This document shows, in pieces, positions 35,872-45,896 of a stretch of 64,000 nt of DNA. The DNA is from Stenotrophomonas rhizophila (GTDB lineage: Bacteria; Pseudomonadota; Gammaproteobacteria; Xanthomonadales; Xanthomonadaceae): the NCBI RefSeq assembly GCF_020857975.1, contig NZ_JACWUO010000010.1:62001-126000 (forward strand), given 5' to 3'. The position numbers and the translations under genes are program-made. Within the stretch, counting starts at the first letter, position 1. Each line of letters starts with the position of its first letter. The notes under the pieces were generated by a model, which was not told the origin of the DNA, made no database searches, and saw nothing but the letters and a program-made list of their open reading frames with translations.

Positions 35872-36270
35872 ATGGCAAAGACCGCTAAGAAGGCTGCCCC
35901 GAAGAAGGCAGTAAAGAAAGTCGCTACCAAGGCAGCCGCCAAGCCGGCCGCTCCCAAGCCGATCAAGGACGTGCTGAGCAAGTCTGGTCTGGTTGCACAC
36001 ATCGTTGAAGCGTCCGGCGTTGTCGCCAAGGACGTGCGCGCCGTGCTCGCCTCGCTGGAAGGCGCCGTCGCCGCTTCGGTGCACAAGAAGGGCGCGGGCA
36101 GCTTCACCCTGCCGGGCCTGCTGAAGATCACCACCGTCAGCGTGCCGGCCAAGCCGAAGCGCAAGGGCATCAACCCGTTCACCAAGGAAGAGCAGTGGTT
36201 CGCCGCCAAGCCGGCCTCCACCAAGCTGAAGGTGCGTCCGCTCAAGAAGCTCAAGGACGCTGCGCTGTAA
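35872..36270 (+). CDS. HU-family DNA-binding protein with lysine/alanine-rich N-terminal tail
   Basis: The 132-residue basic protein has an N-terminal tail of about 30 residues built from Lys/Ala/Pro blocks (KKAAPKKAVKKVATKAAAK), like a histone H1 tail. An HU/IHF fold follows (LVAHIVEASGVVAKDVRAVLASLEGAVAAS, GSFTLPGLLKI). Ordinary HU is about 90 residues, so the tail is an addition. It probably compacts or bridges DNA in the nucleoid. A terminator follows directly, so it is a single-gene unit. Confidence 0.9.
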   Translation: MAKTAKKAAPKKAVKKVATKAAAKPAAPKPIKDVLSKSGLVAHIVEASGVVAKDVRAVLASLEGAVAASVHKKGAGSFTLPGLLKITTVSVPAKPKRKGINPFTKEEQWFAAKPASTKLKVRPLKKLKDAAL

Positions 36271-36295
36271 CCGGCGCGCTTCCTGCAGCACCCGG

Positions 36296-36329
36296 ACGGG
36301 ACGGCCATGGCCGTCCCGTTCTTTTTTCT
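36296..36329 (+). terminator. Rho-independent terminator of the HU-like gene
   Basis: ACGGGACGGCC-AT-GGCCGTCCCGT is followed by TCTTTTTT: a perfect 11-bp stem and T-tract 25 bases after the stop. Confidence 0.92.
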
Positions 36330-36527
36330 GGGGCGCGGCAACGAAACACAGCGTTGCCCAGGCATCGCCGCATCCGCGCTCGCCACGTAAACCACGCTGC
36401 GCCAGCGCTGCACGCCGCGCACGGCGCAGGTGGAACGCACAAGGTGGAACACTGCGTGCGACCGCACCCGTCGTCGCCGCCGCCGCGCCGGCCTATGGTG
36501 GCCTTGTCCCCCATCGTGCAGACCGCC

Positions 36528-36866
36528 ATGACCCGCGCATCGCAGCCCAGCGCCTCCCCGCCCGGCGCATCCCAGCGTTACCGCATTACCGTCACCCCGA
36601 TCGAGAAGGACGGGTTGCCGTGCAGCCGGCGCTGCACGATAGAACTGGAGCACCGTGCGCAGCAGGACTGGATGCGGCTGCTGGAAGCGGCCCGGCGCCA
36701 GACCGGCCTGAGCGGCGACGAGCGCGCCGCGGCGATCGTGGCCACCCAGTTGCTGCACGACCTGGCCCGCCGCCACGCGCAGGATCCCACCCATCCGCTG
36801 AGCAGCCTGCAGCCGCAACTGGATGAGGTGCTCGGCGCGCTCGACCGGATCCAGCACACGCCCTGA
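36528..36866 (+). CDS. DUF3861-like small protein
   Basis: The 112-residue protein contains RYRITVTPIE followed by an ELEHRAQQDWMRLLEAARRQ helix, resembling DUF3861 proteins. No catalytic motif is visible. The ATG at 36528 is chosen where the conserved part begins; the frame is open further upstream with another ATG at 36495, and no clear ribosome site separates them. Function unknown. Confidence 0.6.
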   Translation: MTRASQPSASPPGASQRYRITVTPIEKDGLPCSRRCTIELEHRAQQDWMRLLEAARRQTGLSGDERAAAIVATQLLHDLARRHAQDPTHPLSSLQPQLDEVLGALDRIQHTP

Positions 36867-36917
36867 CCCGGCGCCGCCCGCCGGCTACACTGCGCGCATC
36901 GCCGGGGAGAGTCCGCC

Positions 36918-37451
36918 ATGCGTTGCGCCGTGTTCGTGTTGCCACTGCTGTTGCTGGGCGGGTGTTCGTGCCAGCGCCATTCCAACGACGACGGCGCCGC
37001 TGCCGACGACCAGGCTGCGGCCGCGGCCGTCGCTGCGGCGCCGGCCGGGTCGGTCGCGCAGGGCCTGGCTGGCAGCAGCGCGCCGCCATCCAGTGCGGTG
37101 GCCAGCGGCGCAGCCGACGAACCGACCGTCGTGCGCCAGTACTTCAATACCCTGATGACCGGCGACCGCGCCGCCGCCGATGCGTTCTGGAGCGGCAGCC
37201 GCACCTCGGCGCGCCCGGACGACATCGCCCTGCGCGAACTGCCCGGCCTGCTGGGCCTGCGCATGGAGACCGACCCGCCGATCGCCCGCGACGATGCCCA
37301 GCCCTCGCGGCTGCGTGAAGTGCCGGTGCGGATCCGCGCCCGCACCGCCGAGGGCACCCTGCGCTACCACGGCTGGTACCGCCTGCAGCCGCGCGCCGAC
37401 GGCAGCGGCTGGGAGATCCATGGCGCCTCCCTGCAGCCCACGCTGGACTGA
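36918..37451 (+). CDS. Putative lipoprotein, unknown function
   Basis: The 177-residue product has a lipoprotein signal (VFVLPLLLLGGC, Cys16). An Ala/Ser-rich linker follows, then a folded domain beginning ADEPTVVRQYFNTLMTGDRAAADAFW that resembles NTF2-like or small periplasmic folds. GGGGAGAG precedes the ATG. It lies 73 bp before a DUF1439 lipoprotein-like gene on the same strand. No family was recognised. Confidence 0.75.
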   Translation: MRCAVFVLPLLLLGGCSCQRHSNDDGAAADDQAAAAAVAAAPAGSVAQGLAGSSAPPSSAVASGAADEPTVVRQYFNTLMTGDRAAADAFWSGSRTSARPDDIALRELPGLLGLRMETDPPIARDDAQPSRLREVPVRIRARTAEGTLRYHGWYRLQPRADGSGWEIHGASLQPTLD

Positions 37452-37524
37452 GGCAGCCACGCGTCAAAGCTGGATTCAGCCGAAGGCGCTATCGTTGCAG
37501 TCTCTTTCCCCACGGCCTGCTGCC

Positions 37525-38121
37525 ATGAATGCACGTCCGCCGCTATCCCGCCTTGCCGCCGCCGCCCTGCTGATCGCCGCTGCGGTGGGCGCGCAGGCCG
37601 CCCCCAGCGTTTCCGGCCGCCAGCTGTCGGTGGGCGCCGGCGACGTCCAGCAGTACCTGGACGGCAGCTTCCCGCGCACCCAGGACGCGCTCGGCGGGTT
37701 GATCGAGATGACCATGAGCCATCCGCAGCTGACGCTTCCGCAGGGCAACCGCCTGGACCTGGGCTTCGACATCGCCATGGCCACCGCCGGCAGCAGCGCG
37801 GCGCCGCTGGGCAAGGTCAAGCTCAGCAGCGGCCTGCGTTACGACGCGCAGACCCAGGGCTTCCACCTGGACCAGCCCACCGTGGACGACTTCACCCCGG
37901 CCAACAACGGCGGCCGGCTGGATTCGCGTACGCGCAGCCTGCTCAACGCCTGGCTGACCGACTACGCGCGGCGCGAACCGATCTACAAGATCGACCCGGC
38001 CGTGGCCAGCGTGCTCGGCGCCCTGCAGGTGCAGTCGGCGCAGGTGGAGAACGGCAAGCTGGTGGTCACCTTCAACCAGGACCTGGGCCAGCTGATCCCG
38101 GCCGGCGTACTGGGCCGGTAG
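37525..38121 (+). CDS. DUF1439 (YceB-like) exported protein
   Basis: The 198-residue product has a signal peptide (SRLAAAALLIAAAVGAQAA) and matches the DUF1439 pattern: VSVGAGDVQQYLDGSFP-like start, MTMSHPQLTLPQGNRLDLGFDI, then a long amphipathic barrel and the end LGQLIPAGVLGR. The family may bind lipids. Its TAG stop codon (38119-38121) is part of the GTAG that begins a SMAG-type repeat, so the repeat has shaped the gene end. Confidence 0.8.
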   Translation: MNARPPLSRLAAAALLIAAAVGAQAAPSVSGRQLSVGAGDVQQYLDGSFPRTQDALGGLIEMTMSHPQLTLPQGNRLDLGFDIAMATAGSSAAPLGKVKLSSGLRYDAQTQGFHLDQPTVDDFTPANNGGRLDSRTRSLLNAWLTDYARREPIYKIDPAVASVLGALQVQSAQVENGKLVVTFNQDLGQLIPAGVLGR

Positions 38122-38221
38122 TCACCCACCGTTGGTAGGGAGCCTGCGCTGGGGCGGTAGGTACCCCATCGTTGGCGGGGAGCCTGCGCCGGGGCGGTAG
38201 GTACCCACCGTTGGTGGGTAC
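38118..38221. repeat. Three tandem GTAG palindromic repeats, about 40-bp period
   Basis: Units start at 38118, 38157 and 38197 (GTAGGTACCCACCGTTGGTGGG type), separated by a conserved AGCCTGCGCYGGGGCG linker. The last unit forms the perfect hairpin GTACCCACC-GTT-GGTGGGTAC. The stem sequence matches the array at 10880-10994. Confidence 0.85.
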
Positions 38222-38229
38222 CTGTGCGA

Positions 38230-38772
38230 TCACCCCGCCAGCGCCTTGCCCACCGCATCGGCGAAGGCGGGAATATCGCCCGGCTTGCGGCTGGTGATCA
38301 GCCCGCCATCGACCACCACCTCGGCATCGGTCCACTCGGCACCGGCATTGCCCAGGTCGGTTTTCAGCGACGGCCACGAAGTGACCCGGCGGCCCTTGGC
38401 CAGGCCCGACTCGACCAGCAGCCACGGGCCGTGGCAAATCGCCGCCACCGGCTTGCCGGCCGCGCCGAAGGCCTTGATGAAATCAACCGCCTGCGCATCG
38501 GTGCGCAGCGTGTCCGGATTGATCACCCCGCCGGGCAGCACCAGCGCATCGTAGTCATCGGCGCTGGAACGTTTCAGCGGCTGGTCGATGGCCACCTCGT
38601 CGCCCCAGTCCTTGTCCTTCCAGCCGCGGATGCGGCTGCCGTCGCCGGGCGCCACCACCGAGACCGTGGCGCCCCAGGATTCCAGCAGGCGCTTGGGCTC
38701 GAGCAGTTCGGACTGCTCGAAACCGTCGGTGGCCAGGATCGCGATTTGCTTGCCGTTGAGTGCGTGCGTCAT
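38230..38772 (-). CDS. DJ-1/PfpI family type 1 glutamine amidotransferase-like protein
   Basis: The 180-residue cytoplasmic protein has the nucleophile Cys113 in AAICHGPW, plus ILATDGFEQSEL and LVLPGGVINPD. These fit the PfpI/DJ-1 family, whose members act as deglycases or stress chaperones. Length is normal. It is monocistronic between repeats and a convergent-spaced SET gene. Confidence 0.92.
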   Translation of the reverse strand: MTHALNGKQIAILATDGFEQSELLEPKRLLESWGATVSVVAPGDGSRIRGWKDKDWGDEVAIDQPLKRSSADDYDALVLPGGVINPDTLRTDAQAVDFIKAFGAAGKPVAAICHGPWLLVESGLAKGRRVTSWPSLKTDLGNAGAEWTDAEVVVDGGLITSRKPGDIPAFADAVGKALAG

Positions 38773-38886
38773 GGGAGGCTCCGTCGGAAAGGAGCCTTTA
38801 CTGTGCTTGCCCGCGCATTGGGCAGCGGTGACCGCAGCGTGCACGGGGCGTCGGCACAGGGGGCGGCAACGCGTGGTGGCGCAGCG

Positions 38887-39354
38887 TTACCGCTTGGGCT
38901 GCAGCATCGTCCCGGTGCACTTTTTGGAACCGCAACGGCATTCCCACACCTTCTTCAGGCGCGCGGTGTGGCGCTCGGCCAGCACGATGCCGTAGTTGTA
39001 GGTCAGTTCCTCACCGGGCTGGATATCGCGGATCGCCTCGATGAACACCTTGTCCCCGCGCCGGTTGTCGCCCTCGGCTTCCTCGATCACCGCCTCGCAG
39101 TTGGGATCGCAGCTATGGTTCAACCAGCGCGCATCGTTGCCCTTGTAGTTGGCATCGATCACGTAATCATCGTTGAGCGTGAACAGGAACGTATGCCCGC
39201 TCTCCACGTCGCCGGTGTCGTCGGCGTCCACGTCGGCGTGGCTGCGCAGCAGGCCTTTGTACTGGATCACCCGTTCGCCCTTCTTGAGCGGCGCCAGCGC
39301 GAACACGCCGTTGCCGTGGATGGCGGACTTGCGGGCTTGGATCTTCTTGGGCAT
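38887..39354 (-). CDS. SET-domain protein-lysine methyltransferase with post-SET motif
   Basis: The 155-residue protein is almost entirely a SET domain. It contains SAIHGNGVFAL, the SAM/substrate-binding NHSCDPNC (79-86), the catalytic-tyrosine region ELTYNYG (116-122), and a C-terminal post-SET cysteine cluster C-x-C-x4-C (139, 141, 146). Such domains are typical of eukaryotic histone methyltransferases but occur in some bacteria. The ATG at 39354 is preferred because the domain begins there; an ATG at 39417 adds 21 unconserved residues. Target unknown. Confidence 0.88.
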   Translation of the reverse strand: MPKKIQARKSAIHGNGVFALAPLKKGERVIQYKGLLRSHADVDADDTGDVESGHTFLFTLNDDYVIDANYKGNDARWLNHSCDPNCEAVIEEAEGDNRRGDKVFIEAIRDIQPGEELTYNYGIVLAERHTARLKKVWECRCGSKKCTGTMLQPKR

Positions 39355-39527
39355 CTGGCTGGCCGTTGCGATGGGAAGGTCCGATTCTCGCCTAATCCGG
39401 GTGATTGCCAAAGCCATGCCGCCACGCCGTCCATCACCACCAGCTTTCGGGCCGCTGAACGGGGTGGGTTGGATGCCCGGGCATAAAAGCGTACAATTTC
39501 AGTCCGCTTTATGGTCGCACCCTCCCC

Positions 39528-39980
39528 ATGCTCCGCGTCACCAAGCTTACCGACTACGCCACCGTCGTACTGACCGTGCTCGCCGCCCGGCCGGGCGAGG
39601 TGCTCAGTGCGACCGAACTGGCCGAATTCGCCCGCCTGGAGCCGCCCACGGTCAGCAAGCTGCTCAAGCCGCTGGCCCAGGCCGGCCTGGTTGAAGGCCT
39701 GCGCGGCGTGCGCGGCGGCTACCGGCTGACCCGTTCGGCCGGGCAGATCAGCCTGTTCGAGATCGTCGAAGCCATGGAAGGGCCGCTGGGCCTGACCGAA
39801 TGCAGCCACGACCACAGCCAGTGCGGCCGCGAGCTGCAATGCGGTGCGCGCAGCAGCTGGCGGATGATCAACGACGTGGTGGCCGAGGCCCTGCGCGCGG
39901 TCAGCCTGGCGCAGATCCTGCCCCCCCTCCCCCTTGTCGACGCCCCCCGCCGCAGCATCGCGGCGGATGTCGTTTCCTGA
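39528..39980 (+). CDS. sufR: Rrf2-family Fe-S regulator of the SUF operon
   Basis: The 150-residue winged-helix protein begins [19 protein letters not shown] like SufR/IscR-type Rrf2 proteins. Its recognition helix lies around [12 protein letters not shown], and it has the RGVRGGYRL wing. Three cysteines (92, 99, 105) can bind an Fe-S cluster. It lies 16 bp before sufB in the same direction, so it probably senses cluster status and autoregulates the operon. Confidence 0.92.
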   Translation: MLRVTKLTDYATVVLTVLAARPGEVLSATELAEFARLEPPTVSKLLKPLAQAGLVEGLRGVRGGYRLTRSAGQISLFEIVEAMEGPLGLTECSHDHSQCGRELQCGARSSWRMINDVVAEALRAVSLAQILPPLPLVDAPRRSIAADVVS

Positions 39981-39996
39981 TCCACAGGCAGCCCCC

Positions 39997-41472
39997 ATGG
40001 CCACCGATATCCTTGACACCGTCGCCACCGGCGATACCCCCAATCGTGAGATCCATGAGCAGCTGGGCCGCAAGTACGCGGCCGGCTTCATCACCGAGAT
40101 CGAATCGGACTCGTTGCCGCCCGGCCTGGACGAGGACACCATCCGTGCCCTGTCGGCCAAGAAGGAAGAGCCCGAGTGGATGACGCAATGGCGCCTGGAC
40201 GCCTACCGTCATTTCCTGACCATGCCGATGCCGAACTGGGCCAAGCTGCAGATCGCCGCGATCGACCTGCAGGCGCTGAGTTACTACTCCGCGCCCAAGG
40301 GGCCCAAGTACGCTTCGCTGGACGACGTGCCCAAGGAGCTGCTGGATACCTACGACAAGCTCGGCGTGCCGCTGCACGAACGTGCCCGGCTGGCCGGCGT
40401 GGCGGTCGATGCGGTATTCGATTCGGTCTCGGTCGGCACCACCTTCCGCAAGGAACTGGCCGAAAAGGGCGTGATCTTCTGCTCGATGTCCGAGGCCATC
40501 AAGGAACACCCCGAACTGGTCAAGCAGTACCTGGGCAGCGTGGTGCCGGTGGGCGACAACTACTTCGCCGCGCTGAACTCGGCGGTGTTCTCCGACGGCA
40601 GCTTCGTGTTCATCCCCAGCGGCGTGCGCTGCCCGATGGAACTGAGCACCTACTTCCGCATCAACGCCGGCCATACCGGCCAGTTCGAGCGCACCCTGAT
40701 CATCTGCGAGGACAAGGCCTACGTGTCCTACCTGGAAGGCTGCACCGCGCCGATGCGCGATGAGAACCAGCTGCACGCCGCGGTGGTCGAGCTGGTCGCG
40801 CTGGACGATGCCGAGATCAAGTACTCCACGGTGCAGAACTGGTACCCGGGCGACGAGAACGGCGTCGGCGGCATCTACAACTTCGTCACCAAGCGTGCCG
40901 AATGCCGTGGCGCGCGCAGCAAGGTCACCTGGACCCAGGTCGAGACTGGCTCGGCGATCACCTGGAAGTATCCGTCCTGCGTGCTGCTCGGCGACGACTC
41001 GGTGGGCGAGTTCCACTCGGTGGCGCTGACCCATCACCGCCAGCAGGCCGATACCGGCACCAAGATGATCCACATCGGCAAGCGCACCAAGAGCAAGATC
41101 GTCAGCAAGGGCATCAGCGCCGGCCGCGGCCAGAACACCTACCGCGGCCTGGTCAGGATCGACCGCAACGCCGATGGCGCGCGCAACTACACCCAGTGCG
41201 ATTCGCTGCTGATCGGCAAGACCTCCGGCGCGCACACCTTCCCGTACATCGAGGTCAAGAACCCGAGCGCGACGGTGGAACACGAAGCCACCACCTCCAA
41301 GATCTCCGACGATCAGATGTTCTATTGCCGCGCCCGCGGCATCGACCAGGAAAACGCGGTGTCGATGATAGTCGACGGCTTCTGCAAGCAGGTATTCCGC
41401 GAACTGCCGATGGAGTTCGCGGTGGAAGCCAAGAAGCTGCTGGACGTGTCGCTGGAAGGCTCGGTCGGGTAA
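39997..41472 (+). CDS. sufB: Fe-S cluster scaffold complex subunit SufB
   Basis: The 491-residue protein shows the standard SufB core ([21 protein letters not shown], then [21 protein letters not shown]). Cys401 in [11 protein letters not shown] corresponds to the E. coli scaffold cysteine, with [22 protein letters not shown] at the end. It forms the SufBC2D scaffold that assembles Fe-S clusters. The ATG at 39997 is chosen where homology begins; an in-frame ATG at 39934 would overlap sufR. Confidence 0.97.
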   Translation: MATDILDTVATGDTPNREIHEQLGRKYAAGFITEIESDSLPPGLDEDTIRALSAKKEEPEWMTQWRLDAYRHFLTMPMPNWAKLQIAAIDLQALSYYSAPKGPKYASLDDVPKELLDTYDKLGVPLHERARLAGVAVDAVFDSVSVGTTFRKELAEKGVIFCSMSEAIKEHPELVKQYLGSVVPVGDNYFAALNSAVFSDGSFVFIPSGVRCPMELSTYFRINAGHTGQFERTLIICEDKAYVSYLEGCTAPMRDENQLHAAVVELVALDDAEIKYSTVQNWYPGDENGVGGIYNFVTKRAECRGARSKVTWTQVETGSAITWKYPSCVLLGDDSVGEFHSVALTHHRQQADTGTKMIHIGKRTKSKIVSKGISAGRGQNTYRGLVRIDRNADGARNYTQCDSLLIGKTSGAHTFPYIEVKNPSATVEHEATTSKISDDQMFYCRARGIDQENAVSMIVDGFCKQVFRELPMEFAVEAKKLLDVSLEGSVG

Positions 41473-41553
41473 CGCGCCGGGCGCGTTGCGCCTCATTTTT
41501 GCCTTCGTTTGACATTCTTGCCGCGCATGGCGTGGCACTACCGGATTCGTATC

Positions 41554-42317
<764 letters not shown>

Positions 42318-42318
<1 letters not shown>

Positions 42319-43580
42319 TGAGCGCCCTGCTCGATTCCCTCGCCAGCGGCTTTGCCGGCAGCGACGCACGTCGCGCCGAACTGGATGCCGCGCTGCAGGC
42401 CGGCCTGCCCGGCCCGCGCAGCGAAGCCTGGAAGTACACCTCGCTGCGCCAGCTGGAACGCCGCAGCTTCAGCCCCGCGCCGTTGGCTGCGGCCGCTGTC
42501 GATCCCACGCTGCTGGCCGACATCCCGTCGCCGCGCCTGGTGTTCGTCAACGGTCGCCCGTCCGAGGCGCTGAGCGATGTGTCCACGCTGCCGCCCGGCG
42601 TACAGTTGCAGCGCCTGTCCGCGGCACTGGCTGCCGGCGACGATGCGCTGCGCTTCCTCGGCCGTCGCTTCGAGCGCAGCGAAGAAGTGTTCGCCCGTCT
42701 CAATGCCGCGCTGGCCGATGAAGGCGCGCTGGTGCGCGTGGACGAGGACGTGCAGGTCGAACTGCCGCTGCAGCTGGTGTTCGTCAGCGTGGCCGGCGAT
42801 GCCGACCTGGCCTGGCACCACCGCCACCTGATCGAACTGCGCCGCGGCGCCACGCTGGGCGTGGTCGAACACCACCTGCATGTCGGCGATGCCGCGCACC
42901 TGGGCAACACCCTGGTCCACGTACACCTGGCCCAGGATGCGGTGCTGTCGCACGCCCGCGTCCAGGCCGACGGCGTGCGCGCCACCGCGCTGCTGCGCAC
43001 CGACGCGGTGCTCGCCCGCAACGCGCAGTACCGCCGCGTCGACCTGGAACTGGGCGCCGCGCTGAGCCGCCACGAGCTCAACGTGCGCCTGGAAGGCGAC
43101 AACGCCCGGCTCACCGCCAACGGCGTGCTGCTTGGCAACGGCCGCCGCCATGTCGACACCCGCCTGGGCATCGAGCACATCGCGCGCGACACCGCTTCGC
43201 AGATGCTGTGGCGCGGCGTGGCCGCCCAGCGCAGCCGGGTGGTCTTCCACGGCGGCATCCACATCCGCGCCGGCGCCGACGGCACCGATGCAAACCTGTC
43301 CAACAAGAACCTGCTGCTGTCGGCCGACGCCGAAATCGATACCCAGCCCACCCTGGTGATCGACGCCGACGATGTGAAGGCCGCGCACGGCGCCACGGTC
43401 GGCCAGCTCGACGCCAATGCGCTGTTCTACCTGCGCTCGCGCGGCCTGCCCGCCGACCAGGCGCGCCAGCTGCTCAGCGCCGCGTTCTGCCGCGAGCCGT
43501 TGAACGTGCTCGACGCGCGCCTGACCGAACAGCTCAGCCGCCAGCTCGACCTGGCGCTGGCGCGGGCGGGCATGGCATGA
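42318..43580 (+). CDS. sufD: Fe-S assembly protein SufD
   Basis: The 420-residue SufB paralogue contains GPRSEAWKYTSLRQLERRSF near the N-terminus and, near the end, NANLSNKNLLLSADAEIDTQPTLVIDADDVKAAHGATVG (quoted in part, the SufD hallmark) and NALFYLRSRGL. It forms the SufBC2D complex. It overlaps both neighbours by one to four bases, the tightest coupling in the operon. Confidence 0.96.
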
Positions 43581-44833
43581 ACCTGTCCACCCCGCGCCCG
43601 CTGGCCGATACCGCCCAGGCCCCGGACTGGGGCCGGGTGCGGCTGGATTTCCCGCTGTTGATGCGCGAAGTGCACGGCAAGCCGCTGGTGTACTTCGACA
43701 ACGCCAACACCGGGCAGAAGCCGGTACAGGTGATCGGCGCGGTGGACGAGTTCTACCGCCGCTACAACGCCAACGTCAGTCGCGCCGTGCACGCGCTGGG
43801 CAGCGAAGCCACCGATGCCTACGAGGGCGCGCGCAACAAGCTGGCGCGCTTCCTCAACGTGCGCCCGGGCGAGCTGGTGCTGTGCAGCGGCACCACCTTC
43901 GCGCTCAACCTGGTGGCCTATTCGTGGGCGCTGCCACGGCTGAAGGCCGGCGACGTCATCCTGGTCTCGCGCATGGAGCACCACGCCAACATCGTGCCGT
44001 GGCAGCTGGTGGCCCAGCGCACCGGTGCCACCATCCGCGTGGCCGAAATCACCCCCGACGGCGCGCTCGACCTGGACGCGCTGCGCAAGGCCATGACCGC
44101 CGAGGTCAAGCTGCTGGCCGTGGCCCACGTCTCCAACGTGCTGGGCACGGTCAACCCGGTCCGCGAGATCTGCCGCGAAGCGCGCAAGCGCGGCATCATC
44201 ACCGTGGTCGACGGTTCCCAGGCAGTGCCGCACCGCAAGGTCGACATCGCCGCGATCGGCTGCGATTTCTACGCCATCACCGGCCACAAGATGTGCGGCC
44301 CCACCGGCACCGGCGCGCTGTGGGCGCGCCGCGAGCACCTCGATGCCATGCCGCCGTTCCTCGGCGGCGGCGAGATGATCAAGGAAGTCAGCTTCGAAGG
44401 CACCGTATTCAACGATGCCCCGCACAAGTTCGAGGCCGGCACCCCCAACATCGCCGGCTTCATCGGCCTGGGCGTAGCGGTGGACTACCTGGAATCGCTG
44501 GGGCTGGACCACGTGGAAAGCCACGAGGCCGAACTGCTGGCGCACTTCAGCGAAGAACTGAACAAGATCGACGGCCTGCGCATCTTCGGCACCACCGCCG
44601 ACAAGGCCGCCGTGGTCTCGTTCCTGATCGAAGGCGCGCATTCGCACGACCTGGCCACCCTGCTCGACCTGGAAGGCGTCGCGGTCCGCTCGGGACAGCA
44701 CTGCGCCCACCCGTTGCTGCAGTACTACGGCGTGGCGGCCACCTGCCGGGCTTCGCTGGCGTTCTACAACACCCATGAAGAAATCGAACGCTTCATCGTG
44801 GCCTTGAACAAGGTGCGCAAGCTGTTGGGCTGA
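43577..44833 (+). CDS. sufS: Cysteine desulfurase SufS
   Basis: The 418-residue PLP enzyme has the PLP lysine Lys238 in ITGHKMCGPTG, SRMEHHANIVPW, and the persulfide cysteine Cys376 in VRSGQHCAHPLL. It supplies sulfur for cluster assembly. The N-terminal motif is DNANTGQKP instead of the more common DNAASSQKP. The ATG overlaps the sufD stop (ATGA). It is the last gene before the terminator; sufA and sufE are not in this operon. Confidence 0.96.
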   Translation: MNLSTPRPLADTAQAPDWGRVRLDFPLLMREVHGKPLVYFDNANTGQKPVQVIGAVDEFYRRYNANVSRAVHALGSEATDAYEGARNKLARFLNVRPGELVLCSGTTFALNLVAYSWALPRLKAGDVILVSRMEHHANIVPWQLVAQRTGATIRVAEITPDGALDLDALRKAMTAEVKLLAVAHVSNVLGTVNPVREICREARKRGIITVVDGSQAVPHRKVDIAAIGCDFYAITGHKMCGPTGTGALWARREHLDAMPPFLGGGEMIKEVSFEGTVFNDAPHKFEAGTPNIAGFIGLGVAVDYLESLGLDHVESHEAELLAHFSEELNKIDGLRIFGTTADKAAVVSFLIEGAHSHDLATLLDLEGVAVRSGQHCAHPLLQYYGVAATCRASLAFYNTHEEIERFIVALNKVRKLLG

Positions 44834-44859
44834 GCACGGCGACACTGCAGCACCCTTGA

Positions 44860-44884
44860 AACGCCGCGGCTTTCCGCGGCGTTT
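44860..44884 (+). terminator. Rho-independent terminator of the suf operon
   Basis: AACGCCGCGG-CTTT-CCGCGGCGTT is followed by TTCATTT: a strong GC stem 26 bases after the sufS stop. Confidence 0.88.
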
Positions 44885-45896
44885 TCATTTCCCAGGACGC
44901 AACGCGCCACATGCGTCATGCGAATGCTGCCTTCTGCATTTGCGATCACATTATTGCAGCGTCAACCGCCGGATGATCGAACACCGTTGCAGCCCCCTGT
45001 ACCGCGATGGCCCGGTCCGCAGCAGCATGGCGACTACCGCATGCTCGCCAACCCGCTGGTCGATCCGTTGTCGGTCGACCGGGTCACGGGCAACGCGCTG
45101 ATGCCCGCCCCGCCACCGAGGTCGACCCGGGCTCCACTCGCTGAGGGCCGCCGGGCCGTACTGGGCGCCGCGCCCCATGCGCAAATGCAAGCACCTCTCA
45201 TTTGCGCAATTGTCAATGGCGTCCCGGCCCCGTCCTGCCTCCGCCGCACCACGTACAGCTTCCGCGCGGCGCTGTTACCGACGGTGCCCGCCGGTCGCCG
45301 CTGCCGGTGAAACTGTCGTCCCCGGTGGAGTTTCACACGCTGACCGGTGCCGACCGCGATCCGTATGCACCTGGGGCCACACCAGCGGCGATCCGCATAT
45401 CCGCGGTGCTGTGCGGAAGGAACCTGCGATGCATCGATACGCGGGGAACATACCCGGCCGTCTGGCGACTGTCCTATAAGCGCCGGCGATGCGGATGCAG
45501 GTGCGCACGCCAGGCAACGCGCCTTTCCAAACCACTGCCGACCGCTCCCACTGCTGCATGCCATGTTCGGCACATCACCTGGGTAAAAAGGCACTGGAAA
45601 TATTCTCTTGAAACAATCTCTAGAGATTTATCCGGGAAGGGCCACTACGATTCACTCCATCGCAGGCATCAACTGCATCGTCGGGACGGTGCCAGCGGCC
45701 CCACCCAACGCGGAACCAGGCCGACGGTCCCGCCCCCATGCAACGCTACCCTTGCACTCTCGCAGCGCCCCGGTTGCAACCGACTCATTCGTACCACCCG
45801 TGGTCTGCGGACCAGGGATGCTGGAAGCACGGCATCGCCACGGTGGAACATCGTCATACCAGGCATGGAACGGCCTCCTGCCGCGAATCATTACCC
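44885..45896. other. One-kilobase stretch without a recognisable gene
   Basis: Short open frames exist on both strands, but none has a ribosome site with a credible start or any family match I can see. AT content is locally higher than in the neighbouring genes (around 44920-44960 and 45590-45635). A perfect palindrome lies at 45615-45628. The region separates the suf operon from the regulator/fimbria/Trb locus and may hold a leader, a small RNA or a decayed gene. Confidence 0.55.
45615..45628. promoter_or_regulatory. Perfect 14-bp palindrome AATCTCTAGAGATT
   Basis: This symmetric site lies in an AT-rich patch about 270 bp before the response regulator gene, just after a TTGAAA hexamer (45608-45613). 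It could be a dimeric regulator site; no proper -10 is visible at standard spacing. Confidence 0.45.
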
